Below, one piece after another: positions 39,725-51,598 of a DNA stretch of 64,000 nucleotides. This DNA is from Ulva prolifera (Eukaryota > Chlorophyta > Ulvophyceae > Ulvales > Ulvaceae). Below the pieces are notes generated by a model. That model searched no databases. It had not been told where the DNA came from and saw only the letters and a program-made list of their open reading frames with translations. Location of the stretch: the NCBI GenBank assembly GCA_023078555.1, contig CM041196.1, positions 7,265,985-7,329,984 on the forward strand, read 5' to 3'. Both the position numbers and the translations under genes were made by a program. The first letter of the stretch is position 1; the number at the start of each line of letters is the position of its first letter.

Positions 39725-42700
39725 TCACTCTGGAGGCCTTGCCCGCTCCTTCATGTGCTTGCGGGTGAGATAGCCGCGGATGCCGGCCTGCACCTGCACC
39801 AGCTTCCTCTCGTCCTCTGCACTGACGCTGCTCAAGTCCACGCCAGGCTTCACCGCTTCCACGGCCTCCTGCATGCCAATCCCCCTGTGAACACAGGGCT
39901 CTCACCAGCTGCAAGCCACAGGATATCTCGTCAAGGCCGTGGACTTGGCGGCTCATGAAGTCTTGGTCAAGGTGGGCACAAAGTCTGCACGTCCGTTTCT
40001 GGACGCCGGATGTCTACTGAGGTACCGCTCAGCAATATGGCTGTTTGTGCATATCACACTATGCTACTGATACGGTCACGGACTGATCTCCACTGCCGAT
40101 CCATGACCCCAGCTGTGGGGCATCAGGACAACACATCTGAGTTGCCTCTCAATCTGATCATGCACACTGACAGTTGCCGTGTACTCTGCCATGCGGGTTG
40201 TGGCAGTCCAGGGACGTGACCGCTATCGCATTGGATCCCTCGCGTTGTGCAAGCATCCAGCGGTCAAGTTGCTGGACTACCACACTGGTGCCACCTTCTT
40301 GGCAGGCCCCGGCCGGGCGAGGGGCACACCACTTCCGGGACGGGCAGGGGTGGCCGAGGGGCGCCCAGGTGCTTCCGGGCCAGGTGGCCGCGCACGCCCG
40401 CCTGGATCTTGGTGATCTTGTCAAGGTGTGTCTGTTCAAGCTCTGTGAGGTCGATGCCTCCGACGGTGTGGATGGTCGCTCCCGCCAGCAGCTGCGCCCG
40501 CATCGCAGCACCCTCAGCCTTCATGGCTGCAACCCGCTTTCTTGCCTGCACAAGGGCGGCCTCATATCCACGGCTCACTGATGCATTCGGCAGCGCCGCT
40601 CATTGCATGTGTGACCTCATCTGACTTGAACTAGTCATGGTCGACGGCCCTAGACCATCTGACAGGGACATCTTGCTCTATGCAAGCACCCAGAGTTGGG
40701 TGTGACGTGCTCATGGTGCGCATGCTGCATTCCACATGAAAGGCGACAGCACACCTGCAGCCCTCGGAAGCCGGACTGAATCATGGTGGCGGCTGCCACC
40801 TCGCCCGCATCCTGCAGCTCTGAGCCGCCCTCAACAGCGCCGCCGCGGGCTTGCTCAGTGTGCCGCAAGCCTGAGGATTCAGGCACCTCCGCCCCGGCGT
40901 CGCCAGGGTCCGCAGCGGCGCCGCCGCCGGGCGCAGCCAGCAGCTCGTCCCGCTGCCGGGCAAGCTCGGTGAGCACCGCATGCCGCTCCGCCACATCTTC
41001 GATCGCAACAGCCCTGCATGGTTGCAGCGAGTTTGCCGGCGCCTGATGGCGTCTTTGTGACTGGCTGGCTTCCGGCTACACTGTTGCTGCGTGACCACCC
41101 TGCGGGAGTTTCTAACGCCGTACAAGATTGGTGCTACCCGACGCACAGCTGCCCGTGAGCATGAGTGCCCAGGTCCCTGCCATCCACAGCCTGCTCCGTT
41201 TGCAGATCATCGCATCTGAGCATACTCCCCCTCAATTCTCATCACAGCGGCTGGGCCTTCAGGACCGTACAAGGGCAGGGTCTGCACCATACAGAGCTGA
41301 GAGGGTACGGAGAGGTGAAGCGCACATGAGCACGGGCTGCAGGGCAGCGGCGACCATGGCCGCGACGCGCGCCTCCCGCATCGGCACCGCCGCGGCTGCG
41401 GAGCACCCCGATGCCAGCGGCGCCATCAGCTCGGTGAGGAGCGCCGACCGCGCGTCGGCGGCATCCAGCATGTCGTTCTGGATCGCGCGCCCCCGCACCA
41501 GCCGCTGCAGGAGCGCTGCGGCGCGGTGCGCAGCGTCCTCGTCGGCAGGAGGCGCGTGCACTGGTGTCGCCGGCCGCTCCGCGTTTCGCACGACTGCCTT
41601 GGTGGCCTTGAGCTCCTTGACGCCGCCCTTCTTGCCACTGGTTGGCGCCGGCCACGCGTCACCAAAGCCGAGCCCCGCCGCCGGTGCGCCCGCAGCCTGG
41701 CCTGCAGCCCTTGCCTGGCTGAGCGACTCAGCAATTGTGTCGAGGTGGTTGCGCAGTGCCAGCTCCTTCCTCTTGCTGTAGTCCAGCTGTTTCGGGCCTG
41801 AAGGTGCCTGCACGCCTCCCAAGTCGCCTCCAGAGCCGGTCCATGTTGAGCTGTTCAGCGCGGCCGCAGTTTCATGCATGCAGGCCTGGATCCGAGACAG
41901 TGCGTGAGCAGTGCCAGGAACGCCAGACCTTGACCTTGACGTCCAGCAGCTTCTTCGGAAGGTAGGTTTCCAGTGCCTCGATTCCCGCGAGGGCTGTGGG
42001 CACAAAGTGCTCAGTCTCGATGGTGCGGCCTTTTGGCCGAGTGTCCGGGAAGCGGCCCTCACGCTGCAGTGGGGCATACACTCGGGAGCCTGGATGCGTG
42101 TACGCATCGATGATGGACTCCGCCTTCTGCTGCTGCCACCAATTCTTGTCCACATACCTGTGCCATGTGGCCGCGTAAGCTGCTCTGCTGCGGCCAGGCG
42201 ATCCATTGTTGCTGGGAACAGCCGCATGGCATGCAGGCTACAGCTGAAGTATGGCCAGTCATGGCGTCTGCTGTTTCCAAAGCAGCAGTGAAAGGCATGA
42301 GCTGAGTGATGTCGCACTTGCGAGCCTCCATGAAGTGCCGGATGCCCCGGATGCGATTCTTCTGTATGATGCTGAAGGCCCGTTGCTTGGCCTGCAGCAG
42401 GTTGTCAGTTGTGCTCTGGACTCGTTGTGCATGTGCTGCCTCGACCTCCATCTCCCTTGCAACAATCGCCTCCTGGAGGAGCTCCAACCGCTCCACTTGT
42501 TTGCTCTCGATTTCATCCTCTCGCTCTTTCCACTCCTTTTCCTCCCAATCCTCCATCATCTTTTGCCGCATTGGAAGCATGGCAACATCACTGAGTGGTG
42601 GCAAGGTGGCCTCGAACGCTCGCTTCGCCCGCAGCTTGTTGATGTGGATGACATCTGCCATCCCTGGGCGGTCACCAATCTCAAACTTGAGCCCATGAAG

Positions 42701-43246
42701 ATGGCTGAGCTCCGGAGCACCCTCACTGTTGTGCATCTGAGAAAGTAGCGTCTGCTTTGTAGAAGGACGCTCAGGCAGAACAAATTCGGGGCTGTATGGA
42801 TCAGTCTGCGCCTCCCCCTCTCGATAGTCGGACTGTGTTCCAACTGTGCAGGATCTTTTGCTGACCAGTGCACCAGGCGCAGGAGAAGCGCCATGGCTGA
42901 CTGTAGCATCGTCTACTCGAGCTGACTTCACCAGGATGATAGGGACGTGGGATGTCAGGAGGCTCCGTTGGGCATACTTGAACCTGTGTACTCCTGACAC
43001 CAGTGCTGACGAGGAGCGCTGCTTGACATCCTGTTGATCTGGAATGTGTGGCCGATGCTCTCTACATACGTATCCCGGGACCTGGTCGCGTCCTTTAAGG
43101 CGAAAGCTGGAGCTGGGGTAGTGCGGAAGAGTTGAATAGAAAGTCTCAAACACAGGGCAGCGCTCGACACGGAATCCCCCATTTCGCGCTTGTTCCCGAT
43201 AGTGATCGGTAGCTGATGACACAGTGTACACCGTGTCTGCAATCAC
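39725..43246 (-). CDS. CFAP91: CFAP91/FAP91 (AAT1/MAATS1), radial-spoke calmodulin complex protein with C-terminal IQ array
   Basis: Axonemal protein of the calmodulin- and radial-spoke-associated complex, needed for ciliary motility. Six minus-strand exons join in phase to about 749 residues: 43246-42318, 42157-~41935, 41807-41326, 41013-40755, 40545-40333 and 39868-39725. Hallmarks in order: CPVFETFYSTLPHYP, the family tag CTVGTQSDYREGEAQTDPYS, LRAKRAFEATLPPLSDVAML, RQKMMEDWEEKEWKEREDEI, SRVYAPLQREGRFPD, LAGIEALETYLP, and the IQ-like AAALLQRLVRGRAIQNDML. The last three exons add three classical IQ motifs, IQSGFRGLQARKR (split by an intron), IQAGVRGHLARK and VQAGIRGYLTRK, expected to bind calmodulin. 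Length is near the human protein (about 770), but I do not recall this IQ array there. The exon 2 donor is ambiguous (41929 or 41935). Confidence 0.92.
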
Positions 43247-44167
43247 AGTGCCATATGATGTTCGCCTTTGGTCCGAGGCACAAAGTCAACTGCAATGGCC
43301 TCCACAACAAGCCCGCGAAGCCGCACCGTATAATGCATCATATGCCCGACTCATTGCCTCAGTTGAATACTGCTAATTGAATGTCAGAACAAGTGCTCTG
43401 GGGTGCGGGACGCCGCAGCTGCAGGACCCTCATGGGGGATGGACGACGACCAAGGCAACAGATCCATTACAGTGTGCACACCAGGGATATCACAAGGCAA
43501 ACACCCCCGGAAGCAACTCATTGATCAGTGCTGATCCACGCACACGTTCAGAACTTCTGTGCCTGGCACAAGTGGATCAACATGATTGTGCGCGTCAGCG
43601 CACGGCTGCTATCGCACGGCAGAACTCAACATGCATGAGCCAAGGCTGCTCTCAGATGTCGATATGCAGGAAGATGGCGTTCGTTTGTCCTTTTGCGGGC
43701 CTCAGGAGCGGGAGGGAGCTCGAAGCGCGGTTGTACTAACAACGCTGCATGCACCCATGTCAGTGGCTTTCGCTGTCAGGTGCTCCATGGCTAGTATGAG
43801 CGAACTGCTGGCAACAGTCAGATTCAGAAACTTTTGTTGCTGTACAACCGTTCCCTACAGTCCCGTACATGATAGCTCGTGCACAGCGTCGTACCTCTCA
43901 ACGGCCAACGCCACAAGCGGGACCGCTAAAACTCAACATAGTGACATATACGTTCACCAATGGGCACGTTTGATACTATATGTGGCGATCTTGAGGCCAC
44001 AAGGGCATGGACGGGCGCCAGGAGCTGCCAGCGGAGGTGCGTTGTTTTTGTATGGAGCACTGCACTGGAGCGTAAACACTCAGCTCAAAGCTGCGGCTGG
44101 AGCATATGTAATTATCTTCAGCAAATTGATCAATGCAACGTGCTCTGAGCCGATGTTGCCCGCTTAG
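43247..44167. promoter_or_regulatory. Divergent region between FAP91 and the coiled-coil gene
   Basis: The FAP91 start (43246, minus) faces away from the coiled-coil gene on the plus strand. The region should hold the FAP91 promoter and the unseen first exon(s) of the coiled-coil gene. A plus-strand ATG at 43381 opens 48 codons (MSEQVLWGAGRR) but cannot be joined convincingly. Confidence 0.4.
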
Positions 44168-47100
44168 GTTGTGCTGATTCCAAGACGAAGAGGAAACCTG
44201 GTTGAATACGCCACTCCCAGCATCTACAGCGGAGCCTCCGCTGCTGCTAGTCCACAGCCAAGTCAGGATGGCCTGGAGGTATTAATCACTGCGCCAATAC
44301 TGCTGCATGCTCTAGGCCCTGCCATGCTGAATTTGGTGCCGTGTAGGTCAATGACCTGCGGGAGGCAATGGCTGACAAAGACCTCCTCATCATGGAACTG
44401 CGTGAGGAGAAAGCGCAGTTGCAGGTGCGTCAACTGCAGTCGCACCATGTTTGTGCTGCATGCACGATCTCACCTTGCTAGCCTGCTTCATCTTTGCAGT
44501 TGGACTCGAACCAGGCAGAGGGGAGCTGGCAAGCAGCACTGCAGCACAAGGACCACGCCATCCAGCAGCTGAGCGAAGCTCTGCAGTCCAAAGAGCAGGC
44601 ACTATCGGAGCTGTCGCAGCGTGATGCCGTCTGGCAGCGCAGCCTCTCCCACACCGCCCATGGCCAGCACGCACACGAGCATGACATGGACCTGCTGCGA
44701 TCCCAGCTCGCAGAGCACAACGCAACCATTGCAGCCCTGCGAACCCGCCTCATGGGCGATTCTACCCCACATCACTCGTCAAATAACCCAGACGCCGTGC
44801 ATGCTGCATCGCGGCGGCCCTCCCATGCGAACAGCAACCCTGCAGCAAACGCAGACACGGCCCTTCAATTAGGCGCCGCAGGCCAACGCAGCACAGCAGA
44901 ACTAAACCTGGGGCGAGCTTCAAGCTTGAGCTTAGTGTCGCAGGCCGGCGTGGGGCGGGGGGCTGCTGCGGCGGTGGACGTATCGCGCAGGGTCGCGCAG
45001 CGCAGCACAGCAGAGCTTGACGGCACCCCCCGCTCGCGCATGAGCGACGCGGAGAATGCCGGGCAGGCCTGGGCGGGCCGGCCGCCCCTGCAGCCGGTCG
45101 CCGGCGCGGCCCGGCTGCAGGGGGAGGCCACGTTCCACCCGGCGCACGCGCCGCCGCTCGCGCACTCCACGCCCCGCGGCTCCCCCCGCGGCGACACCGT
45201 CGCGTCGCTGCGGCACGAGCTGCTGGCCAACGTGCGGCGGGCGCAGGAGGCGGTGGGGCAGCTGCCGCAGGACGGCCGCCGCGGCGAGGCGCGGCTACAG
45301 GGGCTGCTGCGGGAGCAGGAGGCGCTGCTGCAGGGGCTGGGGGCGGGCGACCCGGACGACGGTTTCGGGGAACGCTTCCGGGGCGTTCTGGAGGAGCGGC
45401 TGCGGGAGGCTAGCACCCGCACCCACATCCTCAGCATGGAGGTGCGGCCACCTCCCCCTGTTTCTGTGGCTTCTTCTCGCAGGATCTTGGGCCGATGCAG
45501 TTGCGAGATCTGGCGCGAGGCCTGGCCGGCTGTCTGCTGATTGCCCCCGCAGCAGCCAGGCATTTGCTTCTGGAATCGGCCTGATGGCTGCTGCACTGAC
45601 AGAACAAGGCCGCGCATGCATGCAGAACGAGGAGCTAGAGGCGCGGCTCGCGGCGGCGCAGGACAGCTGCGGCGAGCTCCGCGCGGCGCTGCAGGAGCGG
45701 GAGAGCTCAGCCCTGGAGCAGCAGCTCGAGGCGGACGAGCTGCGCGCCCGCCTCGCCGATGTCGCCGGGCCGCCCCCGGCCGGCAGCCCCCGCAAGGTTT
45801 GTCCCCCCCAACCAGCCATCAACCCCCGCCGCTCGCACACAGTCTGCCGGACTTGATGTCGCTGCGATTAGTATGGTACATGCATGTGTTGCTTGGTTGG
45901 TCAACGGCATGCAGTGACACAAGCAGTCGGTGCGCAGGGCACAGGCGGGGACGCAGGGCACCTGGGGGAGCAGCTGCGGCGGCTGCAGGAGCGGCTGGTG
46001 GCACGCGACGCGGCAGCGAAGAAGTACAAGGACGGCTGCCGCAGCCTGAAGGAGCGGTGCGAGCACCTCGAGCAGGTGCGGCGCCTGCAGACTCGTGTCA
46101 GCGTGCCGGCAGCGACCTGCCATGGTGCCGTGCTCATGGCATGCACTCCCCTGGCAGAGGAGGGGTCCTCAGTGCGGTCCGCGGCTGGTGGTGGGGGTGA
46201 GATGCTGCCGGTAATACGCCCCGTCAGGCCTCCGCCCATGCACTCAGGAGGTGGAGAGGGGGCGGGCTTCTGGTAGCTCCCTGCCTTGGTGCAGTTTTGG
46301 AACATTTGGCACCCGTATGCTTCAAAGTAAGCTGGGTTGCTTGGCCACGAGTCGTCACGCCTCGTGGACACATGCTCAGCCGCGCTGAAGCCGCAACCAG
46401 CCTCCTGAAGAGAGTAGGTAATTCATCGGGAGTGCCATGGTGTGACACGGCAGCAGCCACGATCAGGGCCGTCAGTGCTGCAGGTGTGCCAGAAGCTCAA
46501 GGCGAGGAATGAGGACCTGGCCCGCACCGCGGCGGAGGCCCCTGTGGCCGCACGCGGCCAGGAGCAGGAGGCGCGGGAGCTTGTGGCTCAGGCGCAGCGC
46601 GACGTGGAGTGCAGCCGCACGCAGGCCGCCAAGGCGGACGCTGAGAAGCGCAGCATGCTGCAGCAGGTGCGGGCGGTCACACGCATGGCTGGCATGCACG
46701 GCCGCAGCGCGCTGTCCGCAACGCCGCACCAGCGCTGCCCGCTCCGCCACCGTGTGATGTGAGGTGGCGACTGGCCGGGTAGTGGCAGATCGGGCTGTGC
46801 ACAGTCTGCATTTCACCATGGGCGCTGCGTGAGGCGGCGCGGCCGCTAGCCTGGGTGGCTATGGGGGCGCCGCAGGGCTGCAGATTTCTGCATGCTCCAC
46901 TCTTGGCTCATGGCCCTCGTTGTCGGCGGCGATGATGGTTACTGGCAGGGATAAGAACGGTCAACAATGCATGACGTCACCGCGAGTCATCTGGCACCTG
47001 ACCCGCTCGCCGCAGCGGTGCCGCATACGCCAGCAACGCCTGTGAGCCCGGCCGCACCCCCCGCGGCTGAACACTGCACGCGGCCTTTTTGCATGTCATA

Positions 47101-50100
47101 TGTGGCTACATGTGTGCTCCGTGCTGCGCCACGGCCGGTGGGCTCAGCGTGCTGCCGGCCGTGCAGGTGCAGGAGCTGCAGGCGGAGCTGCGGGCCGCGC
47201 TCGCGGAGCAGGAGGCTGCAGGCAAGCGCGCTGAGGAGCAGGTCGAGGAGGAGCGCGCCCGCGCGGCGCGCGCGCTGCGGCAGCGCAGCGAGGAGGCCGA
47301 CTGGCGCGCCGCGGAGCGCGAGGCGGAGGCCGGCACGGCGCTGGCACGCGCCGAGAAGCTGCGCCAGGCGGCCGCCGACTGCGAGGCCGCAGCCACCCGG
47401 AAGGTGCGAGGTCGCCGCTGTGGACCGCGACACGGGAGCCTGGTCCGCTTGCAGGACAGGCTGCTCTGCTGTGGCATGCACTGGCAGCGGGGTCAGCTGT
47501 GTATGGGGGTGGAGGGCCGCTGTCCTGCGCGGTGGGGTTGTCCGGACGGCGGCATGCGTCAACCCGGGGTAATGATCCAGGTAGACCGCGACAACACAGG
47601 CGAGGCGAAATTTGGCAACAGAATCCTGATAACGCGCTTTGGCGGTACGATTGAGACACGATGATGCTCGTGTGTGAGGTGTGGGGGGGGGTGTGGCGTA
47701 GGTGGAGGCGGCGAACGAGAGCACCCGCGTCGCCGAGACGCGGCTGGCCGAGGCGCGGGAGGAGGCGTCGCGGCTGCAGCAGCGGCTGATGGCGGCGGAG
47801 GAGGCCGCGGGGCGCGATGCGCGCAAGCTCGAGACCCTAGCGCGCGACGTCCGCGCGGAGCAGCAGCACGCCGAGGCGACGCTGGAGCGGCTGGAGCGGG
47901 CGCACGCGCGCGTGCAGCAGCTCGAGGGCCAGGTGCGCAGCCGCGCGGGTGAGCGCAAGTGTTTGAAGCGCATGCGGCGGTGCAGCGGGCGCGTTGAGCA
48001 CGCCCTCCTTGGCACAAAGAGTCATTTGACTTGACACCAGCTCGGACCATAGTGTGCACCAGTCTGTGGGTGTGTGGCTGGCTGCTGCGCACCCACAGGG
48101 TCACCTGGCCAAGTGTCAGAACTTATGTATGGCATGCATTGATTTTGAGGCAATTGCGGTGTCTTCCCAGACGAAACTGACGCATGCACGGTGAAGTGTG
48201 TGGGATTCACCCGGCGCAAGTGCAGTGTGATTCGTAGGGCCAGGAGCCTGGTGTGCTGTCATCAGCATGTGGCAGCCACTGCTGTACGACAAACGTTCAC
48301 GCAAGGGCGAAAGGGGTGTAGGTTGCGGCGGCGGACGACACGGTGGCACGGTACAAGGAGGAGAAGCGGGAGGTGGCCGCGACGCTGGAGGACCTCAAGT
48401 TCCGGGTGGCCCAGGCGGAGCGCCGCGGCAAGCAGGAGGTGCTATCCTCCTCCAAGCTGCAGCAGCGGCTGGAGGACGCGGCGCACCGTGCCGCCAAGGC
48501 GGAGGCCGCGGCGGAGGAGGCGTGGCAGGCGGCCGCCGCGCACGAGGCGGCCGCCCGCGACGCGGAGGGCCGCCGCGCCGAGGCGGAGGCCGCCGCGCAG
48601 GCCGCGGACGCGCGGTGCCAGGTGCGGTGTCCTCTGCTTGCCCAGCTGTGGCACCCTGGTGTCGGTGCAAGCGGATCTGGCGCGCATCGACCAGAGGTGC
48701 CACCCCCTGAGGCGCCGTGCAGCTCTGTTGCTGCACTGCCTGGAGCAGCATCATGATGCTCAGCGGCGGAGGATCCCACACTGCGGCTCCGAGTCCTGGT
48801 GTTGACCGTGGCGTGACTCCCACCTACCTGATGCACCCACCCGGCTCCTGTATTGCGACTGCGCATTGCCCGGTGCGATGCACAGTGTCGCAGTGCAGGA
48901 GCCGTCGCGTTGCAGTGTCAGCGCAGTTGCAGTGTCAGCGCAGCTGGGTGCGTGCTGACATCAGCGAGCAAGACGCGGGTGCAGGAGGTGGGCGGCGCGC
49001 TGCAGCAGAGCGACGCGGAGAAGGCGCACCTGCGCGACACGCTCGTGCGCACCGAGGCGCTCATCAAGCAGGCGAAGCACGAGCACGGCCAGGACCTGCA
49101 GGCGGCCGCGGCGGCCGCGCGCGCCGACGTCGACGCCCTGCAGCGCCACGCGCACGACCTCCAGCTCACGGTGCCACCCCGCCGACTCTGCGCTGCCATG
49201 CGTGGCCTGCACCACACAAGCCGTATTACCGTACTAAATTAAGTACTAATTATCTTGTTGGGTCAGTCACCCCAAAAACTACTGATTATATATACCTAGC
49301 TGGGTACCTAGAAAACCCAGCATTATGCGTTACATGTCGATGGACTTAATTTAGTACAGTGTGCTCTTACCACACATCATGCAAACTGCTGAGCGGTGAT
49401 CAAGTGGCGGGTGGCCGTGCGTCTGGCGAGAGATGGCCAGGGGGTTTGTTGGTGCGGGGCGTGATGGCGGCGGTGTGCAGGCGGACAGCGAGAGGGCCGC
49501 GCGGGAGCGGGCGGAGGCGGCGGTGCAGGAGGCACACTCCGCCCTGGAGCAGCACAAGGGCTCCCTCGAGCAGAGCCACGCGCAGGGCGTCAAGGCGGCG
49601 GCGGCGCTGCAGACGCTCAAGGTGCGGCACCCACGCACGCCGCAGCGGCGGACACCTGCGTGACGCGCACACGGTGCCACCGCTGCGCGGCGCGCTACAA
49701 CAGCACAGTGCAGCCGCCGCGCAGCACGGCTCGTGTACGGGCGTGTGCCTGCGCGCCGGTGGCCCGCTCCCAGGGCTGTGACGGTAATGCATGCATGCCT
49801 TTGCTGGCGCGCCCGGGCCTGAGGTGCGTGGTGCAGGCGCTCACGTACGGCCAGCGCGGCTGGCGACGCGCCCGCGCGCAGCCGCGCATCACACGTGAGC
49901 GCGGCGCGCAAGCGGCGGGGTGCGGTGCAGGAGCGGCTCAAGGCGAAGCAGGCCGAGGTGCGCGCCCGCGACGACGAGGTGCAGGCGCTGCAGGCGCAGC
50001 TGGTGCAGCTGCAGGCGCGCTTCCAGCGGCAGCTCGCGGCGAAGGACGGCCTGCTGCAGCAGCGCGAGGTGGAGGTGGCGGAGCTGGCGGAGAAGGAGGG

Positions 50101-50197
50101 GCAGCTGCGGGCGGCGCAGGCGCGGCTCGCGCAGGTGGCGCCGCTCATGCGCCGCATCGCGGCACACGGCGGCGCGCCGGGGAAGTACGGCGCGTGA
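44168..50197 (+). CDS. Large coiled-coil protein (>=994 residues), 12 phase-0 exons
   Basis: Not recognised as a named protein. Exons 44168-44278, 44347-44424, 44500-45441, 45626-45796, 45938-46075, 46484-46666, 47167-47403, 47702-47932, 48322-48621, 48985-49170, 49481-49621 and 49931-50197 all join in phase 0 and give 994 residues plus stop. The first starts behind an AG, so 5' exons are missing. After a Ser/Pro-rich head the protein is almost wholly alpha-helical heptad sequence, for example LREAMADKDLLIMELREEKA, LREQEALLQGLG, EQLRRLQERLVARDAAAKKY, LQAELRAALAEQEAAGKRAE, YKEEKREVAATLEDLKFRVA and LQAQLVQLQARFQRQLAAKD, ending AAHGGAPGKYGA. Exon 3 has a polar, Ser/His-rich insert. The long rod and the head-to-head position beside FAP91 make a ciliary, basal-body or centrosomal role conceivable, but that is inference. 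Confidence 0.75.
49231..49357. mobile_element. 127-bp MITE-like element with 14-bp terminal inverted repeats
   Basis: GTACTAAATTAAGT (49231-49244) is the exact reverse complement of ACTTAATTTAGTAC (49344-49357). The interior is AT-rich, in sharp contrast to the GC-rich flanks, and holds an inner hairpin GCTGGGT/ACCCAGC. If the element proper begins at CTAAATTAAGT, it is flanked by TA on both sides, as for Tc1/mariner-derived Stowaway-type MITEs. It has no coding capacity and lies in the intron between coiled-coil exons 10 and 11. Confidence 0.75.
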
Positions 50198-51598
50198 CGA
50201 GTGCGTGCCGCGGGCTGCGTGATGTCTGAAGCGCTCGCGGGGCGGGTGCGGGGTATGATGAGGTGTCGAGACAAGGCCGCATGTGGGCGGTCTGGATAGA
50301 TACCGGCGGGCTTGTGTGGTTTGCACGAGTGCCTCTGGCCGAGTGCGTGGTACAAAATGTATGGATCGTCGCCATTACGGGCCAGGCATAGTTCGATTCT
50401 GTGTTTGTAATGAATGCACTGCGGTAGACTCTGGTCACCACAGCAGGCATCAACACAAGCAGACCTGTGTTGAAGAGGCGCTCGTCTGCAATCGTCTCCA
50501 TGTTCTGCATCCCATGGCAGATACCAATAGGAGCAACGCAAGCTCGGTAGCACTGCAGCGATGCCAGCGTGCCCTGACATGCCATCAGCTGAATGTAGCA
50601 TCTGCGCTCTCTTGAGCTGGGGTAGATCCAGTGCCTGCAGCCAAGGATGAACCAGCCGCTCCAGATGTCAGCGCTGTGCTGTAGGTAAGTACAGGTAGAG
50701 TCGCACATGCGTTGATCTGTCAGTTGGGGCATCTCTGACCAACGTTGCGTGCAAGGCACTCAGTGAGCTGCTGAGCCCAGCCCAGCGTCCAGGGCGGAAC
50801 ACATTCTCCTGAGGTACATGTCCAAAGAGAGCCTCAAGAAACCAGGCCATGACTCGGCCACGATCGTCTCGTGTATAACGCGACGATATAGTGAGATTGT
50901 GGAGGACCGAGCAGTGACAGGTTGCAATTTAGTCCGCTCGTCCCTGTCGATTTCACCCCCAGCCAGCAACGAGAATCAAAGTCGTGAGTGTTAGAAGCAT
51001 GCATGTGGACTTTCGCGTCAGGTCTTGGGTGTGCGCGCCACGAGCTTGTGCAGTCGAGCGCCTTGGCGCTACTCGCGCGGTGGGTTTCTCATTCGTCGGC
51101 TGAAACCAGCGGTAGCGAACATGACGACGACGCCACTAGGTTGGCCAAAACACATTGTTATCGAGAGCAAGAAGCTCAAGATGGGGCGCGCCATGGTCTG
51201 CAGCCATGAGCTCTCGCCTTCTGCGGTGTCACGAAAATGCACCATCAACCTGGTGCGCAAACGTTGCTTTCTCATGCAATCGGATTTATGTCACTACTTT
51301 TTCCCCGCTATGGTTCAGCTGATCGGTTTACGTAGTCCCTTGTGCCTTCAGAGGCCATGCACACCGGTATTCCCTCGTCACCGACCTGATCACCAGCACC
51401 TGCCCGCAATATCTCGACTGAACATGACAAACGTTGTGTAGCTGGACCCACAAAGCCTGCATCTGCGTCCTGTAGCCCCGCCGGTTGCGACGACTCGTTG
51501 TAGCAGCGCAGGACGACGATTCGTCCTCAACATTCAAGCACCACCGGCCGGGGGGGTCCATGCATGCGTGGTGTGCGAAGAGGTGACGTTCTGTGCAG
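50198..51598. other. Region between coiled-coil gene and unknown nuclear-type gene
   Basis: 1.4 kb, AT-richer than the flanks. A minus-strand frame (about 50145-50759) and a plus-strand frame (about 51025-51441) are open but unlike known families. TGTAA near 50405 lies about 210 nt past the coiled-coil stop. First exons of the next gene may be here, for example LDPQSLHLRPVAPPVATT behind the AG at about 51440. Confidence 0.4.

Noticed and set aside
50145-50759. 204-codon minus-strand frame downstream of the coiled-coil gene
   Set aside because: It overlaps the coiled-coil terminal exon on the other strand and has no family resemblance. Only its middle part is intergenic.
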